64,000 nucleotides of DNA from Bradyrhizobium sp. B097. GTDB taxonomy: Bacteria > Pseudomonadota > Alphaproteobacteria > Rhizobiales > Xanthobacteraceae. The stretch spans positions 2,476,501 through 2,540,500 of the forward strand of contig NZ_CP152412.1 of assembly GCF_038957035.1 (NCBI RefSeq), given 5' to 3'. Both the position numbers and the translations under genes were made by a program. The notes below the pieces were generated by a model, which was not told where the DNA came from, did no database searches, and worked only from the letters and a program-made list of their open reading frames with translations. Positions 8,415-16,615 of the stretch are shown in pieces. The number at the start of each line of letters is the position of its first letter. Position 1 is the first letter of the stretch.

Positions 8415-9857
8415 CTATTCGTAGCCCGCGCGCTTGATCGGCGGCGGCAGTGCGAACAGGCCGAACGCGATCATGCCGACTGCGACGGCTGCGAAATTCC
8501 AGGTGACATCCGCCTTCAACGCGACCACCGCATAGCCTCCGGCGACCGCGATCGCGGCTCTGAGCAGCGCGGCGAGCACCGATGCCTCCATTCGCCGGGT
8601 CGCCTGGCCGGCACAGTAGAGCACGTAGCCGAGCCCGAAGAATCCGAAGAACGGTCCGACGCGGTGCAGATACTCCGCGCCGATCTGCAGCACGGCGGGG
8701 TCCTGGCTGAACAGCCCGATCCAGGCTTCGGGGAAGGCCGCCGCAGCCAGTCCGATCAGCTCGGTGAGCGTGCAGGCCATCGCAATCCCGATCCATGACG
8801 TCTTCACCGCGCGGTCGATCCGGCCGGCGCCGAGATTGGCGCTGATGATGATGCCGACCGGTCCGCCGATGCCGTAGGCGAGCGGGACCAGCAGAAACTC
8901 GAGCCGCGATCCCGCGCCGTAGCCGGCCAGCGCCTCGACACCGCCGATCGCGACATAGGCGGTGACGATCGCAAGCGTGAGATTGGTGGTGGCCGACACG
9001 ACGGCCGACATGCCGCCGACGCGAAGGATCGCAAGTATTGGCGCAAGCGAGAGCGTCGGCATGCGAAACGACGGCTTCAGCGCGCCAAAGTGGCCCCAGA
9101 GATAGACCGCATAGGCCAGCGTTCCGAACGCGTAGTACACCAGCATCGCGACGGCGCCGCCGGAGGGGCCGAGGCCTTGATAACCGAACGCGCCGAAGAT
9201 CAGCGCCGGCGACAGCGGCAGCAGGATCAACGCGCCGCTGCACACCACGATCACGGGGACCAGCAGATTGCCGGTGCCGCGCACCACGGCCATCAGCAGG
9301 TTGAACAGCCAGATCGGGATCGCGCCGGCAAAGATGATGCCGGAATAGGACAGCGCGATCGCAAGCGCGTTGCCCGAGATGCCCATCGTGCCGTAGAGCT
9401 GCGAGCCCAATGTCAGCATCACGACCGATGTCGCGAGGCCGAGCAGGACGCCGAGCGCCACAGAATACCACGCGTAGTCGCTGGCGTCGCCGATCCGGCC
9501 GGTGCCGAGCGCACGCGCGACCGTCGTGACGAAGCCGCCGCCGATCGCACCCTGCGCGATCGCCACGACGAGCGACACCAGCGGAAACACCGGCGCCACG
9601 CCAGCGAGCGCGTCGACGCCGGTGCGCGAGACGAAATAGACCTCCAGCAAGCCGATCAGGATCTGCACGGTCATGACGGTGGCGTTGGGCAGCGCAAGCC
9701 GCAGGATCAGCGGCGCGATCGGCTGCTCCAGCAGCATGCGGGTGCGCGGATCGAGATCGGTGGCCGCGGCGCGCGGCGGCGGGCTTGCGTGACGATGCGG
9801 GCAACGCGCGTCGGCCGGTGCTTCGGTTCGGCGCAATAGAACGGCGGAAGAGGACAT
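8415..9857 (-). CDS. MATE-family efflux transporter, 480 aa
   Basis: Inner-membrane multidrug/toxin exporter coupled to a cation gradient. After a polar N-terminal extension of about 45 residues, the sequence has about twelve hydrophobic segments in two homologous bundles. These include MATE-like PLILRLALPNATVMTVQ at TM1 and the equivalent PILAILRVGGMSAVV at TM7, plus conserved GTG/GAG loops (MAVVRGTGN, SANLGAGRIDRA). The stop is 11 bases from the convergent dadA stop. It is divergent from the LysR gene at 9970, which probably regulates it. Substrate unknown. Confidence 0.88.
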   Translation of the reverse strand: MSSSAVLLRRTEAPADARCPHRHASPPPRAAATDLDPRTRMLLEQPIAPLILRLALPNATVMTVQILIGLLEVYFVSRTGVDALAGVAPVFPLVSLVVAIAQGAIGGGFVTTVARALGTGRIGDASDYAWYSVALGVLLGLATSVVMLTLGSQLYGTMGISGNALAIALSYSGIIFAGAIPIWLFNLLMAVVRGTGNLLVPVIVVCSGALILLPLSPALIFGAFGYQGLGPSGGAVAMLVYYAFGTLAYAVYLWGHFGALKPSFRMPTLSLAPILAILRVGGMSAVVSATTNLTLAIVTAYVAIGGVEALAGYGAGSRLEFLLVPLAYGIGGPVGIIISANLGAGRIDRAVKTSWIGIAMACTLTELIGLAAAAFPEAWIGLFSQDPAVLQIGAEYLHRVGPFFGFFGLGYVLYCAGQATRRMEASVLAALLRAAIAVAGGYAVVALKADVTWNFAAVAVGMIAFGLFALPPPIKRAGYE

Positions 9858-9944
9858 CGCAGGTGCTCCATGGTGCTCGGTCTCGGCACCTGCTCACCTA
9901 GTCCCGGCGCGCCAACGGCGCGAACGATATGATTTGACAGCACT

Positions 9945-9961
9945 TGTTAGCGTTCCTAACA
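9945..9961. promoter_or_regulatory. Probable LysR operator between MATE and LysR genes
   Basis: TGTTAGCGTTCCTAACA is a perfect 6-bp dyad with a 5-base spacer and contains the LTTR T-N11-A core. It ends 8 bases before the LysR start codon and lies about 90 bases upstream of the divergent MATE start. Position and form suggest autoregulation plus control of the exporter. Confidence 0.55.
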
Positions 9962-9969
9962 ATTGCCGG

Positions 9970-10848
9970 ATGGCCCCGTTGCCGCCGTTGGAGACCCTGC
10001 GCGTGTTCGAGGTGGCTTGCCGTCACGGCAGCTACTCCGAAGCTGCGCGCGAGCTGCACGTGACGCACAGCGCGGTGAGCCAGCGCATCCGGCAGCTCGA
10101 AGAGGAGCTCGGCCTCACCCTGTTCGAGCGGCAGGGCAACCGGATGGTGCCGACGCCGGCCGGGCTGCGGCTGCAGGCCGGCGTCAAGGGCGCGTTTTCG
10201 GAATTGAACGCGGCGCTCGGCAGCCTTCGTACACGTCGCGCCGACGCCGAGCTGACTGTGAGCCTACTACCGGTGATGGCGGCGCGCTGGCTGGTTCCGC
10301 GGCTGTCGCGCTTCACGGCCCGCTATCCGTACATCAACCTGCACATCAAGACGGGTCAAGCGCTGGCTAATTTCAAATCCGATGGCGTCGACGTCGCGAT
10401 CCGGTTCGGGACCGGCGACTGGAAGGAGCTTCGTGCCATCAAGCTGTTCGGTGAAGAGTTTTTCCCGGTGTGCAGCCCGAGCCTCAACGGCGGCCGGTTG
10501 CCGAAGGACCCAGTTGCGATGCTGTCGGAGCCGCTCCTGATCGACCGCAACCTGTCATGGCGCGCCTGGTTCAAGTCGGCGGGGTTGAGGCTCGACCGCG
10601 ATATCGTCGGCACGTCCTTCACCGATACCAACGCGCTGATGGAGGCCGCCGTGACCGGGCAGGGCATTGCGCTCGGGCGCCTCTCGATCACACGATCGGA
10701 CATGCTGGCGGGGAAACTGGTGCGCCTGTCCGACCACAGTCTGCGCGTGGCCTATTGCCACTACGCGGTCTATCCGACGTCCTCGGAGTCCAATCCCGCG
10801 CTGGTCGCCTTTCGGGACTGGCTGGTGGAAGAGGCGCAACGCGCCTGA
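9970..10848 (+). CDS. LysR-family regulator (GcvA-like), 292 aa
   Basis: The N-terminal winged helix-turn-helix is typical (PPLETLRVFEVACRHGSYSEAARELHVTHSAVSQRIRQLEEELGLTLFERQGNRMVPT). It is followed by a periplasmic-binding-protein-like effector domain from about residue 90, with GcvA-subgroup features (LLPVMAARWLVPRLSRFTARYPYINLHI; DVAIRFGTGDW). Start taken at ATG 9970, because the frame upstream (9934) runs through the operator-like dyad. It is divergent from the MATE exporter and convergent with the RND gene. Effector unknown. Confidence 0.88.
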   Translation: MAPLPPLETLRVFEVACRHGSYSEAARELHVTHSAVSQRIRQLEEELGLTLFERQGNRMVPTPAGLRLQAGVKGAFSELNAALGSLRTRRADAELTVSLLPVMAARWLVPRLSRFTARYPYINLHIKTGQALANFKSDGVDVAIRFGTGDWKELRAIKLFGEEFFPVCSPSLNGGRLPKDPVAMLSEPLLIDRNLSWRAWFKSAGLRLDRDIVGTSFTDTNALMEAAVTGQGIALGRLSITRSDMLAGKLVRLSDHSLRVAYCHYAVYPTSSESNPALVAFRDWLVEEAQRA

Positions 10849-10854
10849 GCAACG

Positions 10855-13800
10855 CTATTCGGCGGCATCCCGGTCCACGGACGGTTCGACATCGTCGTCT
10901 CGTTTCGTCGCCGTCCAATTCGAAAGCCCGTTCGAGAATCTGTCGAGATAGAGATACACGACCGGCGTCGTGAACAGCGTCAGCGCCTGGCTCACGATCA
11001 GGCCGCCAACCATCGCATAGCCGAGCGGCTGACGAATTTCCGCGCCTGTTCCGGTGCCGAGCATCAGCGGTACACCGCCGAGCAGGGCGGCCATCGTCGT
11101 CATCATGATCGGGCGGAAACGTAACAGCGCCGCTTTCCGGATCGATTCACGCGGCGACAGATGCTCTTCGCGTTCGGCGGCGATCGCGAAGTCGACCATC
11201 ATGATGCCGTTCTTCTTCACGATCCCGATCAGGAGGATGATGCCGATCAGCGCGATCAGGCTGAAATCGAACCCGAACGCCATCAGGATCGCCAGCGCAC
11301 CGACGCCGGCCGACGGCAGCGTGGAAAGGATCGTGAGCGGATGGATGTAGCTTTCATAGAGCATGCCGAGGATCAGATAGACCACGACCAGCGCAGCCAG
11401 GATCAGCAGCGGCACCGAGCTCAGTGACTCCTGAAAGGCCTGCGCGGTGCCCTGGAAGCTCGAGCTGAGCGTCGCCGGAGCCCCCAGATTGGCGACGGCG
11501 TTCTGGATCGCATCGGTGGCCTGGCCGAGCGCGACCCCTTGCGCGAGGTTGAAGCTGATCGTGGTCGCAGGAAACTGCCCCTGGTGGGCGATTGCGAGCG
11601 GGCGCACCGGAACCGTCGTCCACTTGCAGAACACCGAGAGCGGGACTTCGTCGCCCGTCGCCGGCGACTTGATGTAGAGCTTGTTGAGCGTGTCGAGCTT
11701 GCCCTGCAACTCGGGGAGGATTTCCAGGATGACGTGATAGCTGTTGAGCTGGGTGAAGTATTGGGCCACTTGGCGCTGGCCGAACGCGTCGTACAGCGTA
11801 TCGTCGATCAATTGCGGCTGGATGCCGTAGCGCGACGCGGTGTCGCGATCGATGGTCATCGTCAGCGTCGTTCCCTCGGTCTGCTGGTCGGTGGCGACGT
11901 CGCGCAATTCCGGCAGGGTCTTCATGCTGGCCAGGATTTTCGGCGCCCATTGGTTCAGCTCGGCGAGGTTGGCATCCTGCAGCGTGTATTCGAACTGCGT
12001 CCGCGTCGCGCGGCCGCCGAGCCGGACGTCCTGCGAGGCTTGCATGTAGAGGCGTGCTCCTTCGACCGCCTCGAGCTTCGGCCGCAGCCGCGCGATGATC
12101 TGCTGCGCGTCCGCGTCGCGCTCCTCGTGCGGCTTCAGCGTGATGTACATGCGGCCTGAATTCAGCGCGGTGCCGCCGCCGCCGATGAACTCGGCCATGC
12201 TGTCGACCGCCGGATCGGCCCGGACGATCCGGCTGAGTTCTTCCTGATGCTGCTTCATGTCGGCAAACGAGATGTCCTGGGCCATCTCCGATACGGCGTT
12301 CAGGAAGCCGTTGTCCTGTTGCGGGAAGAATCCCTTGGGAATGATCACGAACAAATAGACCGACAGTGCCAGCGTCGCGAAGAAGATGCAGAGCGTGGTC
12401 CGGCTCCAGCTCAGCGCCAGATCGAGCCCGCGCTCATAGCCATGCAGCATCCGGTCGAATGCCGCCTCGCTCCATTGGTAGAGCCGGCCGTGCCGGGTTT
12501 CGCCATGCGCGCGCAGGAAGCGCGATGCCATCATCGGCGTCAGCGTCAGCGACACCACCAGCGAGACGAAGATCGCCATCGCCAGGGTCACCGCAAACTC
12601 GCGGAACAGCCGGCCGATGACGCCCCCCATCAGCAGCAGCGGAATCAGCACCGCGACCAATGAAATGCTGATCGACAGGATCGTGAATCCGATCTCGCCG
12701 GCGCCTCGCAGCGCCGCGGCAAGCGGCCGCTCGCCCTGCTCGACGTATCGCGTGATGTTCTCCAGCATGACGATAGCGTCGTCGACCACGAAGCCGACCG
12801 CGATCGTCAGCGCCATCAGCGAAAGGTTGTCGAGCGTATAGCCGAACACCCACATCAGCGCGCAGGCGCCGAGCAGCGCGAGCGGCACGGTGACGGCGGG
12901 AATCACCGTGGCCCAGAAGCTGCGCAGGAAGATGAAGATCACCATGACGACCAGAACGATGGTGATCAGCAGCGTGATCTGCACGTCCTCGACGGCGGCG
13001 CGGATGGTCAGTGTCCGGTCGCTGATGATCTTGATCTTGATGGCGGGCGGAATCGCGGCAATCAGTCTTGGAAGCTGCGCCTTGATCCTGTCGACCGTGC
13101 CGATGACGTTGGCGCCGGGTTGCTTGAAGATGACCAGGAAGACGCCGCGCTTGCCGTCCGCCCAGGCGGCCTGCTTCATGTCTTCCGGCCCGGCGACGGC
13201 CTGGCCGATGTCGCGAATCCGCAACGGGCCGCCGTTGCGGTAGGCGACGATGACGTCATTCCAGTCCTTGGCATCCGGCAGCTGGTCGTTGGCGTAGATC
13301 GTGTAGGCGCGGCTGGCGCCGTCGATGTTGCCCTTCGGGCTGTCGACCGTGGTCATGGCGATCTGGCCGCGGATGTCTTCCAGCGAGAGCCCCTTGGCGA
13401 CCAGCTTGGCGGGATCGATCTGCACGCGGATCGCGGGCTTCTGCTGTCCGCCGATGAACACCTGGGCGACGCCGGAAATCTGGCTGATCTGCTGCCCGAG
13501 CTGGGCGTCGACCGCATCGCTCACCCTGATCAGAGGCAGGGTGTCGGAGGTCGCCGACAACAGCAGGATCGGCGAGTCCGCCGGGTTGACCTTGCGATAG
13601 GTCGGCGGCGACGGCAGGTTCTTGGGCAGCTGGCCGCCGGCGGCATTGATCGCCGCCTGGATATCGTTGGCGGCGCCGTCGATGTTGCGGTTCAGATCGA
13701 ACTGGATGGTGACCGCGGTCGACCCGAGTGAGCTCGTCGAGGTCATTTGCGCGATGCCGGGAATCTGCGCGAATTGCCGCTCCAGCGGCTGCGCGACCGA

Positions 13801-13989
13801 GGAGGCCATGGTTTCGGGGCTGGCGCCGGGCAGGCTCGCAGAGATCTGGATGGTCGGAAAGTCGACCTGCGGCAGCGGCGCGACCGGAAGCAGTGGATAA
13901 GCGACGATGCCGACGAACAGAATGCCGGCCATCAGCAGCGAGGTGCCGATCGGGTAGCGGATAAACGGAGATGAGATGCTCTCGTTCAT
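10855..13989 (-). CDS. RND efflux pump permease, MdtB/MdtC type, 1044 aa
   Basis: Inner-membrane proton-driven trimeric transporter subunit. Recognisable HAE1/MdtBC features: N-terminal PFIRYPIGTSLLMAGILFVGI helix, periplasmic porter domains with LPGASPETMASSVAQPLE, the TM4 proton-relay pair in IAVGFVVDDAIVMLEN, and a second membrane half with SFQGTAQAFQESL and GIVKKNGIMMVDFA. Full length for the family. Start taken at ATG 13989; the frame also allows 14019, which has a GGGAAAAG site. Unusually, no membrane-fusion protein, second permease or outer-membrane channel gene adjoins it: the flanks are a LysR gene and a TetR gene. Confidence 0.88.
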   Translation of the reverse strand: MNESISSPFIRYPIGTSLLMAGILFVGIVAYPLLPVAPLPQVDFPTIQISASLPGASPETMASSVAQPLERQFAQIPGIAQMTSTSSLGSTAVTIQFDLNRNIDGAANDIQAAINAAGGQLPKNLPSPPTYRKVNPADSPILLLSATSDTLPLIRVSDAVDAQLGQQISQISGVAQVFIGGQQKPAIRVQIDPAKLVAKGLSLEDIRGQIAMTTVDSPKGNIDGASRAYTIYANDQLPDAKDWNDVIVAYRNGGPLRIRDIGQAVAGPEDMKQAAWADGKRGVFLVIFKQPGANVIGTVDRIKAQLPRLIAAIPPAIKIKIISDRTLTIRAAVEDVQITLLITIVLVVMVIFIFLRSFWATVIPAVTVPLALLGACALMWVFGYTLDNLSLMALTIAVGFVVDDAIVMLENITRYVEQGERPLAAALRGAGEIGFTILSISISLVAVLIPLLLMGGVIGRLFREFAVTLAMAIFVSLVVSLTLTPMMASRFLRAHGETRHGRLYQWSEAAFDRMLHGYERGLDLALSWSRTTLCIFFATLALSVYLFVIIPKGFFPQQDNGFLNAVSEMAQDISFADMKQHQEELSRIVRADPAVDSMAEFIGGGGTALNSGRMYITLKPHEERDADAQQIIARLRPKLEAVEGARLYMQASQDVRLGGRATRTQFEYTLQDANLAELNQWAPKILASMKTLPELRDVATDQQTEGTTLTMTIDRDTASRYGIQPQLIDDTLYDAFGQRQVAQYFTQLNSYHVILEILPELQGKLDTLNKLYIKSPATGDEVPLSVFCKWTTVPVRPLAIAHQGQFPATTISFNLAQGVALGQATDAIQNAVANLGAPATLSSSFQGTAQAFQESLSSVPLLILAALVVVYLILGMLYESYIHPLTILSTLPSAGVGALAILMAFGFDFSLIALIGIILLIGIVKKNGIMMVDFAIAAEREEHLSPRESIRKAALLRFRPIMMTTMAALLGGVPLMLGTGTGAEIRQPLGYAMVGGLIVSQALTLFTTPVVYLYLDRFSNGLSNWTATKRDDDVEPSVDRDAAE

Positions 13990-14272
13990 TTCGGCAATCC
14001 AAATGAACGGCAGGCGCATCTTTTCCCGAACGGCGGGAGTCGTCCTCGAAAGCTCGAGCGCGAACGCGCGTTTTCCTCGCCATGGCCAATCGGCAGATCG
14101 CGGAGTTGGCTCTCGCGTCTACCTGTTTTTTGCCAGCATAGTCATTCCCGGGGACGACGCGCGAATGGAAACACCGGATCGCCCATTCGACCTTCGTTCA
14201 ATGGCCGGACTCCGCACGCCCAACACGCGGCCTTCGCGCGGAGTATTTCCGATTACGATAAATTTGTAGCAG

Positions 14273-14917
14273 CTACGACGAGCGCGGCCTACCGGCCTTC
14301 TTCTTCGCAGGCTTTGCCGCGGATGCCGCCTTGGCCGCCGGTTGCACGCGCAAGCCATCCACGAACACATCCAGGAGCCGCAGCGCCGTGGTCTGCCAGC
14401 CCGGCTGGTCGTGCATGTAGCACATGCCGATCAGCGCGCGCAGCACGTCCTCGGCGCTGATGTCGTCGCGAATGGCGCCGGCCGCGACGGCGCGCGCGAG
14501 CAGCGTGCCGATCGCCTTGGTGAGGCGGTCGAACGAATAGGCGTGCAGCTCGGTCGAGCCGTGCGCGACCAGCGCAAGGGCTGCGACCATGCCCTTCTTG
14601 GTCGCGACGAATTCCACATTGGCGCGCAGCCAACGCCGCAGCGCCTCGACCGGCTCGGGGGCGCATTGCAATTGCTCGGCGAGGTCGCCGAGCTGCTCGA
14701 CCTCGCGGCGATAGACCGCCTCATACAGCGCCTCGCGGGTCGGGAAGTGGCGATACAGCGTGCCGATGCCGACGCCGGCATGGCGCGCGACGGCCTCGAG
14801 GCTCGCCTCGCTGCCGCCGGCCGAAAACACGGCCTTGGCCGCTTCCAGCACGCGCTCGCGATTGCGCACGGCGTCGGCGCGCGGCTTGCGGACAATTTCT
14901 GGTGATGAGCCGGCCAT
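14273..14917 (-). CDS. TetR-family regulator, 214 aa
   Basis: The N-terminal TetR DNA-binding domain spans residues 15-65 (RVLEAAKAVFSAGGSEASLEAVARHAGVGIGTLYRHFPTREALYEAVY). An all-helical ligand domain follows. The last 25 residues form a Lys/Ala-rich tail (KAASAAKPAKKKAGRP), which may add nonspecific DNA affinity. It is divergent from the paoABC-type genes, with a palindromic operator between them, so it most probably represses that operon and itself, with release by an aldehyde or xenobiotic ligand (inference). The RND gene upstream on the same strand is a less likely target. Confidence 0.88.
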   Translation of the reverse strand: MAGSSPEIVRKPRADAVRNRERVLEAAKAVFSAGGSEASLEAVARHAGVGIGTLYRHFPTREALYEAVYRREVEQLGDLAEQLQCAPEPVEALRRWLRANVEFVATKKGMVAALALVAHGSTELHAYSFDRLTKAIGTLLARAVAAGAIRDDISAEDVLRALIGMCYMHDQPGWQTTALRLLDVFVDGLRVQPAAKAASAAKPAKKKAGRPRSS

Positions 14918-14945
14918 TCCTTTTTCTTTTCACCCTCCCTTGTAA

Positions 14946-14962
14946 ACGGAGGATGCCTCCGT
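14946..14962. promoter_or_regulatory. Palindromic TetR operator candidate upstream of paoA-like gene
   Basis: ACGGAGGATGCCTCCGT is a perfect 7-bp dyad with a 3-base centre. It sits 28 bases upstream of the divergent tetR start and about 110 bases upstream of the paoA-like start. Spacing and symmetry fit a TetR-family operator covering the divergent promoters. Confidence 0.65.
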
Positions 14963-15071
14963 ATATGGCAACCAGCACCGGGCCTGACAAGGTGCGCCGA
15001 TCATGCATCGGCGGCCACGGGTTCGCGTTGCCTCGATTCAACCCGACCATACACGGATCGGAGCGCCTTGC

Positions 15072-15569
15072 ATGAATCTCCCCATCAGTCTCACCATCAA
15101 CGGTGTCCGCCGCGACATTGCCCTCGACGACCCCCGCGTCACCCTGCTCGACCTGTTGCGTGAGCGGCTCGACCTCACCGGAACCAAGAAGGGATGCGAC
15201 CGCGGCCAGTGCGGCGCGTGCACCATCCTGGTCGACGGCCGCCGCATCAATTCCTGCCTCGCGCTCGCCGTCAGCCATGACGGCGCCGAGATCTCCACGA
15301 TCGAAGGCGTCGGACGCGGCGGCGAGCTGCATCCGGTGCAGGCCGCTTTCATCGCCCATGACGGCTTCCAGTGCGGCTTCTGCACCCCGGGCCAGATCAT
15401 GAGCGGCATCGGCCTGATCCAGGAAGGGCAGGCCGGCGACGACCCCGAGCGCGTGCGCGAGTGCATGAGCGGCAACCTGTGCCGCTGCGGCGCCTATCAG
15501 GGGATCACCGAAGCCGTGCTCGAGGCACAATCCAACATGACCGCCAGCAAGCAGAGGCGCTCCGCATGA
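15072..15569 (+). CDS. paoA: Aldehyde oxidoreductase 2Fe-2S subunit (PaoA/YagT-like), 165 aa
   Basis: Electron-transfer subunit of a molybdenum-cofactor aldehyde oxidase of the xanthine dehydrogenase family. Two 2Fe-2S clusters are visible: a plant-ferredoxin-type set (CDRGQCGAC and a later Cys at INSCLA) and the C-terminal helical set (CGFC...CRC). Length is normal for the subunit. The E. coli PaoA has a Tat signal; this one, starting at ATG 15072 (MNLPISLTING), does not, so the complex is probably cytoplasmic. Its stop overlaps the next start (ATGA), giving a tight operon. Confidence 0.88.
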   Translation: MNLPISLTINGVRRDIALDDPRVTLLDLLRERLDLTGTKKGCDRGQCGACTILVDGRRINSCLALAVSHDGAEISTIEGVGRGGELHPVQAAFIAHDGFQCGFCTPGQIMSGIGLIQEGQAGDDPERVRECMSGNLCRCGAYQGITEAVLEAQSNMTASKQRRSA

Positions 15570-16612
15570 TGAACTTCGATTATGTCAGGCCGGCCAGCGT
15601 CGCGGACGCGATCGCGGCGGCTTCCGAAAAGGGCGCGAGCTATCTCGCCTCCGGTACCAACCTGCTCGACCTGATGAAGGGCGGTGTCAGCCGGCCGAGC
15701 CGCCTCGTCGACGTCACGCGTCTGCCCGGGCTCGATCGTATCGAGCATCTCGCCGATGGGAGCTTGCGCATCGGCGCACTGGTGCGCAACGCCGATCTCG
15801 CCCATGACGCCGCGTTCGCGCGCAACTATCCCGCGGTCGCCGAGGCGCTGCTGTCGGGCGCGTCGGCGCAGCTGCGCAATGCTGCAACCGTCGGCGGCAA
15901 TCTGATGCAGCGGACACGCTGTGCGTATTTTTACGACGCCGGCAGCGCCTGCAACCGGCGCTGGCCGGGCGCCGGCTGCGACGCGCTCAAGGGCGAGAAC
16001 CGCCTGCACGCGGTGCTGGGCTGGAGCGAGGGCTGCATCGCCACCCATCCGTCTGATTTCTGCGTGCCGCTGGTCGCGCTCGATGCCATCGTCGAGATCG
16101 AGGGCAAAGGCGGCCGGCGCGAGCTGCCGCTCGAGGCGCTGCATCGTCTGCCCGGCGATACGCCGGAGCGGGAGACCGTGCTGGAGCGCGGTGACCTGAT
16201 CGTCGCGCTGCGGCTGCCGACTGAGGCGCAAGGCTTCGCTCGCCATGCCCGCTACATCAAGGTGCGCGAGCGCACGTCCTATGCCTTCGCCGTGGTCTCG
16301 GCCGCAGCTAGCCTGCGCATCGAGGATGGCAAGATCCGTGAGGCGCGGCTCGCGCTCGGCGGCGTTGCGGCCAAGCCGTGGCGGGCGCGTGAGGCCGAGC
16401 AGGTGCTCGCCGGCGCCGCGCCCGATGCGGCTGTCTATCGCGAGGCGGCGCGCGCTGCGCTCGCCGGCGCAAAGCCGTCCGGCGACAACGCTTTCAAGAT
16501 CGAGCTCGCGCAGCGCATCGTCGTGCGCGCGCTCACCCTTGCCGCCGCAGGCACGCCGGATCGTATTGCCGCGCTGCCGGGCTCTCCCTTCTCATCCGTT
16601 GCAGGAGCGTAA
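15566..16612 (+). CDS. paoB: Aldehyde oxidoreductase FAD subunit (PaoB/YagS-like), 348 aa
   Basis: FAD-binding subunit of the Mo-dependent aldehyde oxidoreductase. The N-terminal FAD segment is seen in SYLASGTNLLDLMK, and the second FAD motif in LRNAATVGGNLMQRTRC. Between residues about 118 and 142 lies a Cys-rich insert (RTRCAYFYD..SACNRRWPGAGC). In the PaoB family this insert holds an additional 4Fe-4S cluster, and the cysteines are all present. The CO_deh_flav_C domain occupies the C-terminal third. Start ATG 15566 overlaps the 2Fe-2S gene stop; a second in-frame ATG follows at once. The Moco subunit starts 3 bases after its stop. Confidence 0.88.
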   Translation: MMNFDYVRPASVADAIAAASEKGASYLASGTNLLDLMKGGVSRPSRLVDVTRLPGLDRIEHLADGSLRIGALVRNADLAHDAAFARNYPAVAEALLSGASAQLRNAATVGGNLMQRTRCAYFYDAGSACNRRWPGAGCDALKGENRLHAVLGWSEGCIATHPSDFCVPLVALDAIVEIEGKGGRRELPLEALHRLPGDTPERETVLERGDLIVALRLPTEAQGFARHARYIKVRERTSYAFAVVSAAASLRIEDGKIREARLALGGVAAKPWRAREAEQVLAGAAPDAAVYREAARAALAGAKPSGDNAFKIELAQRIVVRALTLAAAGTPDRIAALPGSPFSSVAGA

Positions 16613-16615
16613 CGC

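Noticed and set aside
11539..12159. Long open frames opposite the RND, MFS, Mo-subunit and dehydrogenase genes
   Set aside because: They are antisense shadows typical of high-GC coding DNA, rich in Arg/Gly/His, without domains.
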